A program made the translations under genes and the position numbers. Shown here in pieces: positions 51,101-60,300 of a DNA stretch of 64,000 nt. This DNA is from Sinotaia quadrata (Eukaryota > Mollusca > Gastropoda > Architaenioglossa > Viviparidae): contig CM054183.1 in assembly GCA_028829895.1 (NCBI GenBank), positions 74,015,571 through 74,079,570 on the forward strand. The letters are read 5' to 3'. Numbering within the stretch: position 1 is the stretch's first letter; each line of letters opens with the position of its first letter. The notes under the pieces are model-generated. The model was not told the origin of the DNA, ran no database searches, and saw only the letters and a list, made by a program, of their open reading frames with translations.

Positions 51101-54100
51101 AACTTGTAATTGGAAACCTATGTTGTCATTATTATTAGTAAATCTGTTTAATTAAATAGCGGCTTGCATTTGGAAACCTATGTTGTCGTTATTATTAGTA
51201 AATCTGTTATATTAAATATACATATGAAACTAAGGTTCTTATTGTAAGTTTTACGCATTGGCATCCATCTCTAATCATAATAACTGAAAGAATATCAACC
51301 CAATTTAGCTCTTTATTGAAACTAGTTTATTAAAGTGGCAGATAAATGACAAATTAAAATATAAAGATTGTTTGGAGTTTATTATGTTTCAGAAGTTGCC
51401 ATGAAATAGCACGTGTCATAAAAGCATCTGCTAGTGGAGGAAAAAATAGGGTTTAATTAAAATGGTGGTGTTGTCAAGATTTCTTAACTTCAGGCTTCTT
51501 GCCATGTATTGTAGATATATAAGCAGCTAAAACCTTCTAAAATACATGTTAGGAAATCAGAATAATATAAAGTTAATTGATTAAATGTTCTGTCATAAAC
51601 TGCTTTATAAACAAAAGCAAATTACCACAACCATTGTGTAATTGGCCTAGAAATGCATATTTAAAAAAAGAAGCATTTGCCACAAATGAATAAAGGTTCA
51701 AGGGCCATAGCTTAAAGCATGAACAGATGAGAACCAGCAAGGGCCATAACTTGAAGCATAAACAGATGAGAGAACCAGCAAGGGCTATAACTTGAAGCAT
51801 AAACAGATGAGAGAACCAGCAAGGGCCATAACTTGAAGCATAAACAGATGAGAGAACCAGCAAGGGCCATAACTTGAAGCATAAACAGATAACCAGCAAG
51901 GAGAAGAATACTTTTAGAATGATGTAATCAAAAAGTGATATAATATTTCACAAAGGCAGATTTCTAGAGGTGAGAAAAACTGAATGCCAGAAACGCGTTC
52001 TGTAAATTCTGTGTAGAGATTTAGCAAGTTATGTGAGTACTGATGTCTCCAGAGACAGAGGGATAGGGTAGTGGGAGAGAGAAATTGAGCACAAATTTAA
52101 GGATTGCTATGTATTACTATTAGGAAGTGTTATGTCTAAAAATAACTAAGTATGGATGCCAGACTAAGACTCTTCCACAAATGTGAGAGTGAACAGGGCT
52201 GCCACTTGGAATTTAATCCACTGATGTTTTACAGCTGCCATCCATGTCTTATTATATAGAATATAAAATTCAAAATATATACATCTTTCAAATGTACAAG
52301 AGCAAGATAAAGGCACATAAAATTTACTAAAATTATTTATCACATTTCACTATTTTATTTCTATAACTCTGAATGTAATTTTTATCAATGAAAATTTTAA
52401 GCACAAAAGTGAAAGTTTTGTGAACTTATTTGAATATTTTTTTAAGTTATATTGGTTCAGACTTAGTATAAAATTATTGTTACTCATTGAAGTACTATAA
52501 ACAAGAATCAGGTCTGCTAAAGCTATAAGAGGCCAAAAATAGTTTTTTAATAGTCTTACTTAATATAAAATAAAGTTTTTATTTATTTCTCATTCTTTGG
52601 GCATTATATAGAGAGTCACTAAGACATGTAAAGTCACATAATTTTTCTTACATGCACTAGATCTTGATGGATGTGCTTTAATGCTCAGTTGTGGCTATAT
52701 CACTTGGAAGCTATGCCATAGAGAGTATATTGCAACCAAACTACAGTCAGTTTTTTAATTACCACTGATTCATTATGATTGTAGGTATTAGAAATCAGGG
52801 CAAGCAGTAGAACAGGAGAAGATAATTTCATGTCTGCAACCAGAATAGCTCTAAAGAGCTATTTCAAAACAAATCCTGTAGCTCTTGGTGGAGTCTTCTT
52901 GATAGAAAAAGGCAAGGCAAAGCTTCATGTTATGGTTTGTATTTATTTTATTTTTTGCAGGCTTTTTTCCACCTTTTGTTTTTCATAACTTCCTTGTATA
53001 TATTATGTTATGTATGTTAAATATCTCTTGGTAGAGGGAGAGGGTCATGAATTTGGATTAGTGAGGTGCCTCTATTCATTCATATGACATTTATAGGAGG
53101 CATGAACATTATTTTTGAGATCAAATTATCAAGTGATAAGTATAGTATGAATGTTTGCCAAAAAAACAACCTGATTAAAGAAATGAGAAAAAATGTATGC
53201 CTTATACAGTTGTTATATAGTCATTTGATTGGTCTGTTTAGCTTGTCCAGATTATGTGATTTCCAGTCTATTTGGATTTGAAGTAAAGTTTCATTGCATG
53301 AAAATTTTAAAATATTTTAAATTTGTCTTAAAATGTTATTTATAAAATTTGACATAGAATTATTTACTTATTTATTTATTGAATTATGTATTAACATTAA
53401 TAATTAATCTGTGTAATATCCTCCTTTCCCCACTTGTCATTGAACTTCAAATTATGATTGTGAAAGGTGAAAAGGGATACAACAGCTAGAATTTTAATAA
53501 ATATAAATCCTGAAATGAATTCATTCAAGTTTCATTTTCCTCTGGACAGAATTCCCTCCATCCCCAACATTATGTTTATTCAAACTTAACAAAGCTGTGT
53601 CCAAAAGGATTAAAAATTGTAGTATGAAATTTAATAAATGTGCTGCGTTCCTGTGAGATTTAGGTGCAATATGACTATACTAGATCCCATAGTTCAAATT
53701 TAAAATGTTTCTTTTCATTTACTCTTTGTTGAATGAGTTTGTAAATGTATCAGACTTTGTTCACATGTTCTTCCTTAGCCTGACTTTTCATGCTCACCTC
53801 TAAACTCAGATGAGGATGTGGACAACTGGCTCAAATTTTATGAAATGGATGCTCCCCTTATTTGCTTGGGAGAACTGGTCTCTCATGATCCTGTAAGAAG
53901 CTTTGATTTCAATTTAATTTACTCGTGTATATGATTTTTCAAACATTTTGCTATTGATTTACATTATTCCTATTGGACACCTAGAAACACTGATATAACG
54001 TATCAAGTATGTCTGAATCTCCGGATTCTTGATTTTTAAAAAATATTTTGCTTTTATATAAGTACATATATGTTTATTTGGATCTTTTATTTGTTATTGT

Positions 54101-55554
54101 TTGGGGATTTTTTTAATTGTTTTTTCCCATTAACGCATAAAGATGAGTGACAGATAATTCCCTTTCATGTTTTTAAAATTTATTTTTATATTTTTTGCAA
54201 ATTTCTTTCATACAGAGACTATGATTTATCATATTTCTATAATATTTTATTGCATTTATTTAGGCTTCTGACAATTCTGTATTTGGTAATGTATAATGTT
54301 AGTCATATAGATAGATACTTGTTATTGGTGCTTGTTCATTATTTTTTTCATTTTGTTTTACATCTGTTTATGTTTTGTACTGTGTTGTTAATATTTCAGT
54401 CATTTGGCATTCTATGTTTAAAAATTAAAGAAATTGTATAGAATTAATATCATTCATGTCATTACATTTTACAGTTGAAAAAAAAAGCATTAGTGATTAG
54501 GAGTGGATTACTTTTTTAAAAATTTTAATCCATAGATAGTGGAGATTTAAAACATTACTAGCATGGAAAAATTAGCATCACTCATTTAATATAGAAATTT
54601 ATGATTAATGCACAGCACAGACTTTCTGATCACTTATTAATATTTGGCATAGGATGTATTCTAGCACAATAAACATAGCAATTAATTTTTCTCACATATC
54701 TGTCATACCAGTATTTGATGGCAGCTGTCTGCTTGAATGTTTGCAATCATTTAATAAACAGCACATGGAGTTATATACTGCATGAATTTGAATAGATTGT
54801 GTAAATTTTTAAGTCCAGTCAGTCATACACAAGAAGTTTTGACTGACAAGATGTGTGCCTTTCAATATCTGCTACAGTATTTTGTGATGTAAAACATTTT
54901 ATGATTTAAGTCATCAGAAACAAAAGTAAATGGTATTATGAGTTGAAAAGATTGTTTATGAATAAAAATAATCATTTTCGTATTCATAACTTTGCAACAG
55001 AACTAGTTTCAAAGTAATGTCTTCTGTATTAACATTTTAAAGTTGTTTTGCTACCTTTTATTATTTCTGTAATAAATGCTGAACGCTAATTTTCTTCATA
55101 CTTTAAAACTTCTGACTGTGTGCATATATTTAGCATGCATTAAGTATTCTCTAAAATTTAGAAATAACATACCATAATTAAAATCTTGATTTTATGATGG
55201 ATACTAATGATTAATTATATTTGTGGTTAAAAGTTCAGTACAAGAAAACATTTGAATTCTGGTGAAAACTGAAGGAAAGGCAAAGCTTCTTTACATTTTA
55301 GTACTACACAGAGTGAATGTCTTTTTAGTCTATAGATTATAGTTTCATGGTATAACTAAAATACTGTTTTCTTTAACTGCTAGGGGTTTGATTTACGAAT
55401 AGAACACTTTCACTGCTTTAGTAACCACGGACAGGGTGGCCATTACCACTATGACACTACACCAGATGAAGTCTCCTACCATGCCTACTTCAACGTTGCA
55501 GATTGCATCTACCGCATCGATCAACCAAAGACATCTCAGAAGACTGGGCATTAA
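24050..55554 (+). CDS. C11orf54: C11orf54/PTD012-like zinc-dependent ester hydrolase, complete, eight exons
   Basis: CDS = join(24050..24110, 27956..28054, 39445..39518, 43177..43359, 47334..47423, 52785..52934, 53779..53892, 55384..55554); 942 bp, 313 residues, close to the 315 of the human protein. The family (DUF1907) is a soluble single-domain zinc protein with ester hydrolase activity in vitro; a physiological substrate is not firmly known. Seen: all introns are GT-AG and all phases join. Conserved blocks include DVTVVDCPDL, CGKPCLADVGGPPYLLPL, GAFVVGAGAGP, GNFLCCEGKSGK, RTGEDNF, SPLNSDEDVDNWLKFYEM and GGHYHYDTTPD. The human zinc ligands are His266, His268 and His278; here they are His265, His267 and His277. 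An adjacent second ATG at 24053 could also serve as start. The 3' UTR carries a retrotransposon 8 bp after the stop. Confidence 0.92.
26142..26153. repeat. C12 homopolymer
   Basis: Uninterrupted 12-base C run in intron 1 of the C11orf54 homologue; a similar C12 lies at 607-618. Confidence 0.85.
26709..26798 (+). repeat. 90-bp direct repeat, copy 1
   Basis: TCAGAGTCTCATTTGGTTTA through GCTATTTACAT, apparently identical to 27698-27787; flanks differ on both sides. Confidence 0.9.
27698..27787 (+). repeat. 90-bp direct repeat, copy 2
   Basis: Apparently identical to 26709-26798, 989 bp away in the same intron and ~170 bp before exon 2. Confidence 0.9.
27956..28054 (+). CDS. C11orf54: C11orf54-like exon 2
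   Basis: Acceptor TTTACAG; encodes LREGLKKNFHFVDVTVVDC, then PDLTQKPFYLSARG, the family's DCPDL block. Donor GTTAGT, phase 1, joins exon 3 through a split glycine. Confidence 0.92.
28858..29172. repeat. Minisatellite, ~7 units of ~40-46 bp
   Basis: Unit: GACACTAGCAGACAGACATC then CTCCAGAGAACAAGCTATTATGAACT, with indels and CCAGGAAACAAG variants. Confidence 0.85.
29652..30254 (+). repeat. Direct repeat copy 1, candidate 5' LTR (shared part)
   Basis: About 600 bp sharing roughly 90% identity with 32171-33072 once the MITE there is removed. It starts in a TG microsatellite (GAATGTGTGTGTGTG) and the shared part ends CTTGGTTGGTT. If it is an LTR, the 5' copy probably continues to CCATCACA at 30432, just before a primer-binding-like sequence. 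Confidence 0.7.
30436..30453 (+). promoter_or_regulatory. Primer-binding-site-like sequence (tRNA-Ser type)
   Basis: TGGCGCTGCAAGCAGGAT follows CCATCACAAAT. Its complement ends TGCTTGCAGCGCCA, close to the 3' end of eukaryotic tRNA-Ser (…CCTGCTCACAGCG plus CCA). Confidence 0.45.
32171..33072 (+). repeat. Direct repeat copy 2, interrupted by a MITE
   Basis: Colinear with 29652-30254 except for a 280-bp insertion at 32771-33050. Examples of identity: TAATCGTTCTTTA.TATGCTA, CATAGACATTTAGATAGGAA, GAAAGTGTTGTATTTAAAGA. Confidence 0.85.
32771..33050. mobile_element. 280-bp MITE with 8-bp target duplication
   Basis: Flanked by GTCAAAGG on both sides (32763-32770, 33051-33058), while the paralogous copy has a single ATCAAAGG at that place, an empty site. 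Ends carry imperfect inverted repeats (GACATCTGGGCAGGCGAC against GACAGGTGGGCGGGTGAC). An 8-bp duplication is typical of hAT elements; the terminal bases themselves match poorly. Confidence 0.75.
33661..33865 (+). repeat. Dispersed repeat, copy A
   Basis: Matches 51000-51235 in order: CCGCYCAACC, TTAATGYTTT, TACTAGTYTGAAA, CACACTACATTTC, AGCAACTTGTAATT and TTATTARTAAATCTRTT. No coding content. Confidence 0.6.
35342..38085. mobile_element. pogo/Tigger-like TIR element (TA duplication), probably with nested insertion
   Basis: Left end CAGTCAAACCCACTTATCTC and right end, inverted, CAGTTGAACCCGGTTATGTC; 16 of the first 21 bases match and both ends are flanked by TA (35340-35341, 38086-38087). 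CAGTxGAACCCxxTTAT is the style of pogo/Tigger (Tc1-mariner) termini. Internal motifs GGTTATGTCGA and GGTTATCTCGA echo the ends. No transposase ORF. The central part (about 35883-37500) differs in composition and may be a later insertion. Confidence 0.55.
35883..37500 (+). other. Compositionally distinct block inside the Tigger-like element
   Basis: Richer in GC than its flanks. Near its right part a TTTAATAAATTGTTATT polyadenylation-like stretch (37236) is followed by TGGGGGCTC (37309), which matches the start of a tRNA-Pro primer-binding site. This suggests LTR R-U5 plus leader, but neither ends nor duplicates are found. Confidence 0.25.
38701..39105 (-). pseudogene. LINE endonuclease (EEP domain) relic
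   Basis: The minus-strand frame has NGGAVYDWLQKYPKL, HLPFSHKNKLTDPQFLEQFL, SSCLMILGDINIPMN and a tail ending AYQPTN. These match LINE apurinic-like endonucleases (NGGGVA, YRPPxS...KLTDxxFLEEF, LxGDFNI, xxPTH). RT is absent. A long T run (39173-39198) next to it encodes poly-Lys in the same frame and is probably unrelated. Confidence 0.7.
39173..39198. repeat. T26 homopolymer
   Basis: Uninterrupted T run with a second ~11-T run at 39159; possibly the tail of a minus-strand retroposon. Confidence 0.8.
39445..39518 (+). CDS. C11orf54: C11orf54-like exon 3
   Basis: Acceptor ACTCAG; encodes ICGKPCLADVGGPPYLLPLP then QKDK, matching the GICGKTRIAEVGGVPYLLPL block. Donor GTGGGC, phase 0. Confidence 0.92.
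40085..40515 (+). pseudogene. piggyBac transposase C-terminal fragment
   Basis: Colinear with 50345-50775. Reads FSHLDFHYKLA then, in broken frames, KMPNRNCCQYHLKHKS and FMEEMSCP, the remains of the cysteine-rich C-terminal domain (CxxC...C..C) of piggyBac transposases. Upstream transposase is absent. Confidence 0.6.
42160..42430 (+). repeat. Dispersed AT-rich repeat, copy 2
   Basis: Same family and orientation as 4660-4925, 37 kb away. Confidence 0.6.
42447..42815 (+). repeat. Inverted repeat arm, left
   Basis: Matches the reverse complement of 46029-46400 over ~370 bp, e.g. GCAGGTGGAAACTTCTTACT, AGACCAATATGTCT and TTATTAATTAATAACACATA. Moderately diverged. Confidence 0.8.
43177..43359 (+). 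CDS. C11orf54: C11orf54-like exon 4
   Basis: Acceptor TTTCACAG; 61 codons from LYNVGEIAKLVEIPGAFVVG through AGAGPYSFVGVNSEL to HIAKVDPK. GAF(V/I)xGAGAGP is the glycine-rich block of the family. Donor GTATCT, phase 0. Confidence 0.93.
44090..45430 (-). mobile_element. Diverged LTR-like block, second copy
   Basis: Shares ordered motifs with 15590-17015, including the GCAGCAGCGATAGATTACTC and GTTAGCTAC pair and TCTCGTATCC near a TATA-like CATATAAAT. More GC-rich than its flanks, no coding region. Read as a solo-LTR relic on the minus strand; ends not fixed. Confidence 0.4.
45442..45500. repeat. 29-30-bp unit, two tandem copies
   Basis: ACTTGTAAACAGGTATTRCA followed by YCATCTAAR, twice in tandem. 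Confidence 0.8.
46029..46400 (-). repeat. Inverted repeat arm, right
   Basis: Reverse-complement counterpart of 42447-42815. Exon 4 of the C11orf54 homologue lies between the arms, so they are two opposed insertions or an inverted duplication, not the termini of one transposon. Confidence 0.8.
46424..46810. repeat. 58-bp minisatellite, ~6.5 near-identical units
   Basis: Unit CACACTAATTTACAAATGAC, then CTCTAACACTCTATACACAA and TAGACCATAAATGACTGC. Units begin at 46441, 46499, 46557, 46615, 46673, 46731 and 46789; one variant (AAAAGACC) in the fourth unit. The first and last parts are diverged. Confidence 0.95.
47334..47423 (+). CDS. C11orf54: C11orf54-like exon 5 (30 codons)
   Basis: Short exon with acceptor CATATAG and donor GTTTGT. 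It reads EGCCVLEPLSDTQDFNLMGN then FLCCEGKSGK, matching GGCLLEKYSE...ALLANLFASEGQPGK in the human protein. It exactly fills the phase-0 gap between exons 4 and 6. Confidence 0.85.
48536..48769. repeat. Degenerate tandem repeat, ~5.5 units of ~44 bp
   Basis: Units follow GTGCTATTCACTRTCYTGTG then GAATTATTGTGATATGTAAAT; about 80% alike by eye. Confidence 0.75.
49240..50640 (+). pseudogene. piggyBac transposase relic
   Basis: Broken frames follow piggyBac (DDE_Tnp_1_7) order: ALDYFFKLLFPEVLLVEIIY then NTNKYA (consensus PLxFFxLFF..LL..I..ETNRYA); KPVKHVLKVWMLCDSDT near 49757; LMEDLLERGLYAWDCKMAEE near 49960; KKPNVHY near 50115; a region matching NxxMGGVDxxDQ; WKYILGFLVNPAITNAFILY near 50275; then the remnants of the cysteine-rich tail to ~50640. 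Many stops and indels. Outer TTAA duplicates not identified. Confidence 0.75.
51000..51235 (+). repeat. Dispersed repeat, copy B, with internal 60-bp tandem duplication
   Basis: Homologous to 33661-33865. An exact 60-bp period (51099-51158 and 51159-51218) repeats GCATTTGGAAACCTATGTTG and ATTATTAGTAAATCTGTT with a few changes. Confidence 0.75.
51699..51901. repeat. Minisatellite, five units of ~41 bp
   Basis: Unit CAAGGGCCATAACTTGAAGC followed by ATAAACAGATGAGAGAACCAG. The last units are nearly identical; the first is diverged. Confidence 0.9.
52785..52934 (+). CDS. C11orf54: C11orf54-like exon 6
   Basis: Acceptor TTGTAG; 50 codons, VLEIRASSRTGEDNFMSATR then SYFKTNPVALGGVFLIEKGK and AKLHVM, matching VIEVKAKRRTGPLNF and GMGGTFIIQKGKVKSHIM. 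Donor GTTTGT, phase 0. Confidence 0.93.
52935..53778 (+). other. C11orf54 intron 6 (844 bp)
   Basis: AT-rich, nothing recognisable. Confidence 0.6.
53779..53892 (+). CDS. C11orf54: C11orf54-like exon 7
   Basis: Acceptor TTCCTTAG; 38 codons, PDFSCSPLNSDEDVDNWLKF then YEMDAPLICLGELVSHDP, nearly colinear with SSCPLNSDEEVNKWLHFYEM. Donor GTAAGA, phase 0. Confidence 0.94.
53893..55383 (+). other. C11orf54 intron 7 (1.5 kb)
   Basis: AT-rich, nothing recognisable. Confidence 0.6.
55384..55554 (+). CDS. C11orf54: C11orf54-like exon 8 (zinc site and stop)
   Basis: Acceptor TGCTAG; begins GFDLRIEHFHCFSNHGQGGH, followed by YHYDTTPDEVSYHAYF and ending RIDQPKTSQKTGH and TAA at 55552-55554. It holds the three zinc-binding histidines (H265, H267, H277). 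Three bases after TAA the 5-bp target duplication begins, then the retrotransposon LTR at 55563. Confidence 0.95.
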   Translation, partial: GFDLRIEHFHCFSNHGQGGHYHYDTTPDEVSYHAYFNVADCIYRIDQPKTSQKTGH

Positions 55555-55557
55555 GAG

Positions 55558-55562
55558 GAGCA
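55558..55562. other. Target-site duplication, left copy (GAGCA)
   Basis: GAGCA directly precedes the TGTTAC start of the left LTR and matches the five bases after the right LTR. Confidence 0.9.
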
Positions 55563-57109
55563 TGTTACGTTTCCAGTATTTATTTAAAGACCCTGCTTAG
55601 AATAATTAAAAGACTTTAAATATAATTAATTCTTCCTCTCATATTCTACGCAGACTGGTTGCTCAATTTATTATCTGACTAATTAAAAGTGCGTCTTGTA
55701 GTTCAGACGACAAATTTACAGACTAATAAACTGCGAACCTTTAGCTAGATTTGAAAACAGTTAAATCCCTCTAAATTAATATGCACTCGTCATCAATCTT
55801 TCTGCTCATCCGCCCCCATTCAAATCTAAGAATTAATCTAATTGGTCTATTGTGCATAGAAATCAACTACTAAGAGGTATTAACAAAGAAAATAAGATTT
55901 AATAAAGTTTAACAAATTAACAATAAATCGAATGCAACGCGAATAGTCTTCACTCTGTCTTTACGCGCCTATGCCTGATTTTTGTCAATCTAAATTGCCA
56001 GAAAAGTGTTCCTTTGAGATCTGTACACTTGATTTTGCACTTAGCTCTATTCTTGTATCCTTGGTCTCAACACTCAGTCATGCTGATTCGTTCCCTCAGT
56101 CCCCCTTTAACGACACACGTGGTGCATAAGGAATGATGTCCCTTTGTTAGTGGCTAGGAACTGGAATTTTTGCAGCATGGCCCTCAGAGTGGATTTCGAC
56201 ACGCTTACACCAATAAGCTAGTGCAGGTGAGGCATGGGTGAACATGAACCATGAGCCGACCTGTGGATGCAACGTGTTTGGATATAATTCTCAACCTAAC
56301 AGGTCCTACCTAGGCATGGCTCAATTAAATGCGCTGAACAAAGAGTTTCGACCTCGCGTCGCTTACAATTAAATTTTAGAAAAAATATAATCGTCTCACA
56401 TGTGTTCCATTTAACAGTCATGACGTATGAAGCAATAAAATAGATACAACGTTAAATTAATGTTCATACAAGAGGTAATTCAAACCGACAGAGCGCTTCA
56501 CAATTTACAATTTAAATTACACGCAATAATTGAATTACATGAAGAATTCATATCGAGCGCAGCATTCTGGCTCTTAGTGAATTAAAACAATATAAATTAA
56601 AGTACAGAAATGGAAAAATGGTTACAATAAATTTATATTCCGTAACATATAGGTTTTCAGCTATTTCTCTGAACCATGCTCAAGTGTATATGGAAATCAT
56701 ATAATACATAGCACAAATACATACTTAAACAATACATAGGCAAATACTATTAAATAAAATGATACCTTTGAGAGAAGTCGAAGGGTACCTTGATTCTCTA
56801 TGGCGCCGGCTGCCTCTCACGACCCGAGTAAGCTGATGGAATTAGCTAAAATGTGCTCGAAGTGAGGGAGCGGAAGCGTGTGGGTACATATATAGAAAGG
56901 TATATTGCGTATCACGTGACTGTTCGCAAAGCATGTGGTTGGTTCGAGAACTGGACAATGGTCCTAAAGTTACATAACATCTTGACCTGTTCTAGAAGCA
57001 CCTAGAAAAAGGAAGCTTTGAACAAAGGGCCAAGGGTTTCAAATATTCGAATTTGAAGTAAACAAGGCAAGTGGGTCACGAAGTCGGACAATTTTATCAG
57101 ACTGTGACA
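55563..57109 (-). repeat. 3' LTR of Gmr1-like element
   Basis: 1,547 bp copy of the right LTR at an exact offset of 6,787 bp. It abuts the target duplication 8 bp after the host stop codon. The TATA-like motif is at 56887-56895. An AAATAAATA run on the minus strand, near 55578-55586 at its 3' end, is a candidate polyadenylation signal. Confidence 0.95.
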
Positions 57110-57123
57110 CCCCCTTGCTTTTG
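57110..57123 (-). promoter_or_regulatory. Polypurine tract of Gmr1-like element
   Basis: On the minus strand AAAAGCAAGGGGG sits immediately before the TGTCACAG start of the 3' LTR, the expected site for plus-strand priming; one C interrupts the purines. Confidence 0.75.
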
Positions 57124-57332
57124 AGGCGTTTATCTTACCAAAGATAAAATGCCTCCTACAAATTATGTATGATAAAATGTAGAAGTCCACAATGAAGAAA
57201 AATTTACACAAAAAAAATTTCGACATTCCTAGAAATAAAGTGTGCAACTATATTTCATATTTACAGGAAGGAATCCGTAGGGTTCAGTTAATTGATTAAA
57301 CAACATTCTATCAGTACCGGCACTTGATGGCA
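57124..57332 (-). other. Element 3' untranslated segment between ORF and polypurine tract
   Basis: About 210 bp between the Gag-Pol stop and the polypurine tract. No env-like or other coding sequence is visible. Confidence 0.6.
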
Positions 57333-60300
57333 TCAAGCACGACTCATGTAATCTGCGCCAACATTCAAAGACCCTTTGATGTAATGAATATTTGCGTCAT
57401 ACTGTGTCAGAAACAAAGACCAACGCATTAAACGGCTGTTCGTAAATTGCGCCTGTCCGAGAAAGGCCAACGGCTGGTGATCGCACTCAATGACAAAGGT
57501 TTTTCCGTACAAATAGTTTTCGAACTTTTTTATGGCCCAAACTATTGCAAGACATTCCTTTTCACTGGTGGAATATTTCTGTTCAGTAGTTGTGAGTTTA
57601 CGGCTTGCATATGCAACTGGGTGTTTGGTGTCATTGTGTTCTTGTAATAACACTGCTCCTAATCCTGTGTTGCTAGCATCAGTCCTTAACAAGAATGGTT
57701 TTGTCAGATCTGGCAGTTTAACAACTAAATCTGAAGTCAGTCTAGATTTCAGTGTGTCAAAAGCGTTTTGGCATGCATCAGTCCACACTACTTTTGTAGG
57801 CATATTCTTACGTGTCAAGTCAGTCAGAGGACATGCAATGGCACTAAAATCTGGTACGAATTTTCTGTAGTAGTTAGCAAGACCAAGAAAACTTCTAACT
57901 TGTGTTTTTGTTAGCGGTTGTGAAGTGTCCTTAAGTTGTGCTATCTTAGCTTCACTTGGCGACATAGTTCCATGACTCAACTTGTGTCCCAAGAAGTCTA
58001 AGGAGAATTGTGCTATTTCACACTTCGTAGGGCGGGCAGTGAGGTTGGCTTGCTTTAATCTGGCTAGCACATCTCGTAAGAGTGTTAAGTGCTCCTCCCA
58101 TGTCTGGGTGCCTAGAATTAAATCATCCATGAAGTTCTCAACTCCACGTCCGTACAGTGGTTCTAACAATGACCGCATCATTTTAGAAAAAATGCTTGGA
58201 GCGTTTGAAACTCCGAAAGGCATAACTTTCCATGTGTAGTTTCCTACTGGTGTAGTGAAAGCTAGTATGTGTCGATCAGTGTCCTTGACCTTGATTTGCC
58301 AAAAACCGCGTGACAAATCTATTTTGGTATAGTAATGAGCGTTAGCTAGCTTAGTGAAGATGAGATCCGGATCAGGAAGAGGTTCGGCACAAAACTCTGT
58401 CACTTGATTGAGTTTGCGGTAGTCTACGCAAAAACGGAACGAGTTATCACGTTTTTTAATCAACACGATGGGTGATCCGTAGGCACTGTCAGTCTTCTCT
58501 ATGACCCCTAGATCTAGCATAGTCTTAATCTCACGTCTAACGTCATCTATCTTAGCGTGTGGCAACGGATACGGCTTCAAACGTATCGGTTTGTTGTCAG
58601 TCAGCTTCAGTGAAAATTCTATTAAGTCTGTCAACCCTGGTTTGTCTGTCAGAGTAGATGAGAACTCATTAAGCAATTCATTCACTTCTTTTTTCTGTCT
58701 TTCTGTCAAGGCTTCATTTACCCTAACGTCTTTGACAGTTTCGTCCGTCTGTAGAGGACAGTTTGGTAAAGTACCAGTGACGCAATCGGTATCCCCCTCG
58801 TCTTCTGTAACTATCGTCGCTACGACAAAATCAGCTTGAGTGGTTTGATCCTCACGGCTTATGTACTTTTTGAGTAGGTTAACATGAAAGATTTTCTCTC
58901 TCTTTCCTGTCTGCACCTTATAGTTCAGTCCCCCTAGCTTGGCGGTAACTACAAAGGGCCCCTTCCATTTCATCTGAAGTTTGTTATGTGCTTCAGGAAG
59001 CAACAGTAACACTTTGTCATTAACTTCAAATTCTCTAGGTTTGGTGTGCTTATTGTAATATTCTGCCTGTCTAGACTGAGCTATCGTCAAGTTTTCCCGT
59101 GCTATCTTGCCTATAGTTTCAAGACGGTTTCTTAAGTCAGTGACGTATGTATAAGTTGTCTTAACTTCGTCATCTGTCTTTTCATCAGTCCAAAGTGCCT
59201 TCAAAATCATCATCGGTCCGCGTACAGTACGTCCGTAAAGTAGCTCAAATGGTGAAAACCCGGTGGAAGATTGTGGCACCTCCCTATATGCAAATAGTAG
59301 GGCAGGGATGTATCTGTCCCAGTCTTTCGGTTTATCTGTGGCGAGCTTTTTAAGTGCTGTTTTTAATGTCCCATTGTATTTTTCAATCAGACCATTTGCC
59401 TGGGGGTGGTATGGTGTGCAAGTAAGATGTTTGATGGAAAGTAAACGATTTACTTCCTTCATTACGTTGCCTATGAATTGACTCCCCTGATCTGTCAAAA
59501 TTTCAGTAGGAATTCCAACACGACTCCATAGACCGAAAAGGGCTTCGGCGACAGTTTCAGTATCAATATTTTTCAATGGTACTGCGTCGGCGAATCTTGT
59601 TGCGTAATCAATAGTGGTCAGCACGTATCGATTACCTCTCGTTGATGTGGGTATTATAGGCCCAATCAAATCCAATGCTACGCGCTTGTAGGGTTCACTG
59701 ATCAGTTCAGGCTCTCCTAACGGTGCGGGTCTGATTGAATTTTTAGACTGTGTTCTCTGGCATGTGTCGCAACTTAACACGAATCTACGGATATCGGCAG
59801 TGATGTCCGGCCAATAAAACTCACTTGTAATACGACTAGTTGTTTTTTGTACACCCATGTGTGCACCAAAAAGACTCTCATGACCTAATCGTAATACGTC
59901 ATTTCGTTTGGTTTGTGGAACGACTAATTGTTTCCGAAATTCGTCTCCCACTTTCGAATAGCGGTACAATAAACCCTTTTTCAGAATAATGCACGCTTTC
60001 TTATTCGAATCGTCAGTGTTGACGTCACTAACAAGTACAGCTTGTCTGCGTAACTTGTCTAGTGTTTCGTCCTCAGCTTGTAATATTTTAATCTCGCTAA
60101 CTGTTGCTTTATCTACGGCTGGTGCGGCAGACATCGGTGCAGTTACAGATTTGTCTTTACTACTCGCTGCTCTGGTTACAGCGTTAACCAGTGGTGGTTC
60201 AGTTGAAGTTTGTTTTTTGCACGGCAAAACATACTTGCAACCAAGGATCACGTCATGCGGTGAGTTTTCCATAACTGCCGCTTTGACTGTTCCTTCTACA

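Larger units (their letters stand above)
47424..52784 (+). other. C11orf54 intron 5 (5.4 kb)
   Basis: Holds a degenerate repeat (48536), the longer piggyBac relic (49240-50640), a dispersed repeat with 60-bp duplication (51000) and a minisatellite (51699). 51910-52784 shows nothing. Confidence 0.6.

Noticed and set aside
57110..57332. env-like third gene in the retrotransposon
   Set aside because: Only ~220 bp between the Pol stop and the LTR, with no ORF or membrane segment.
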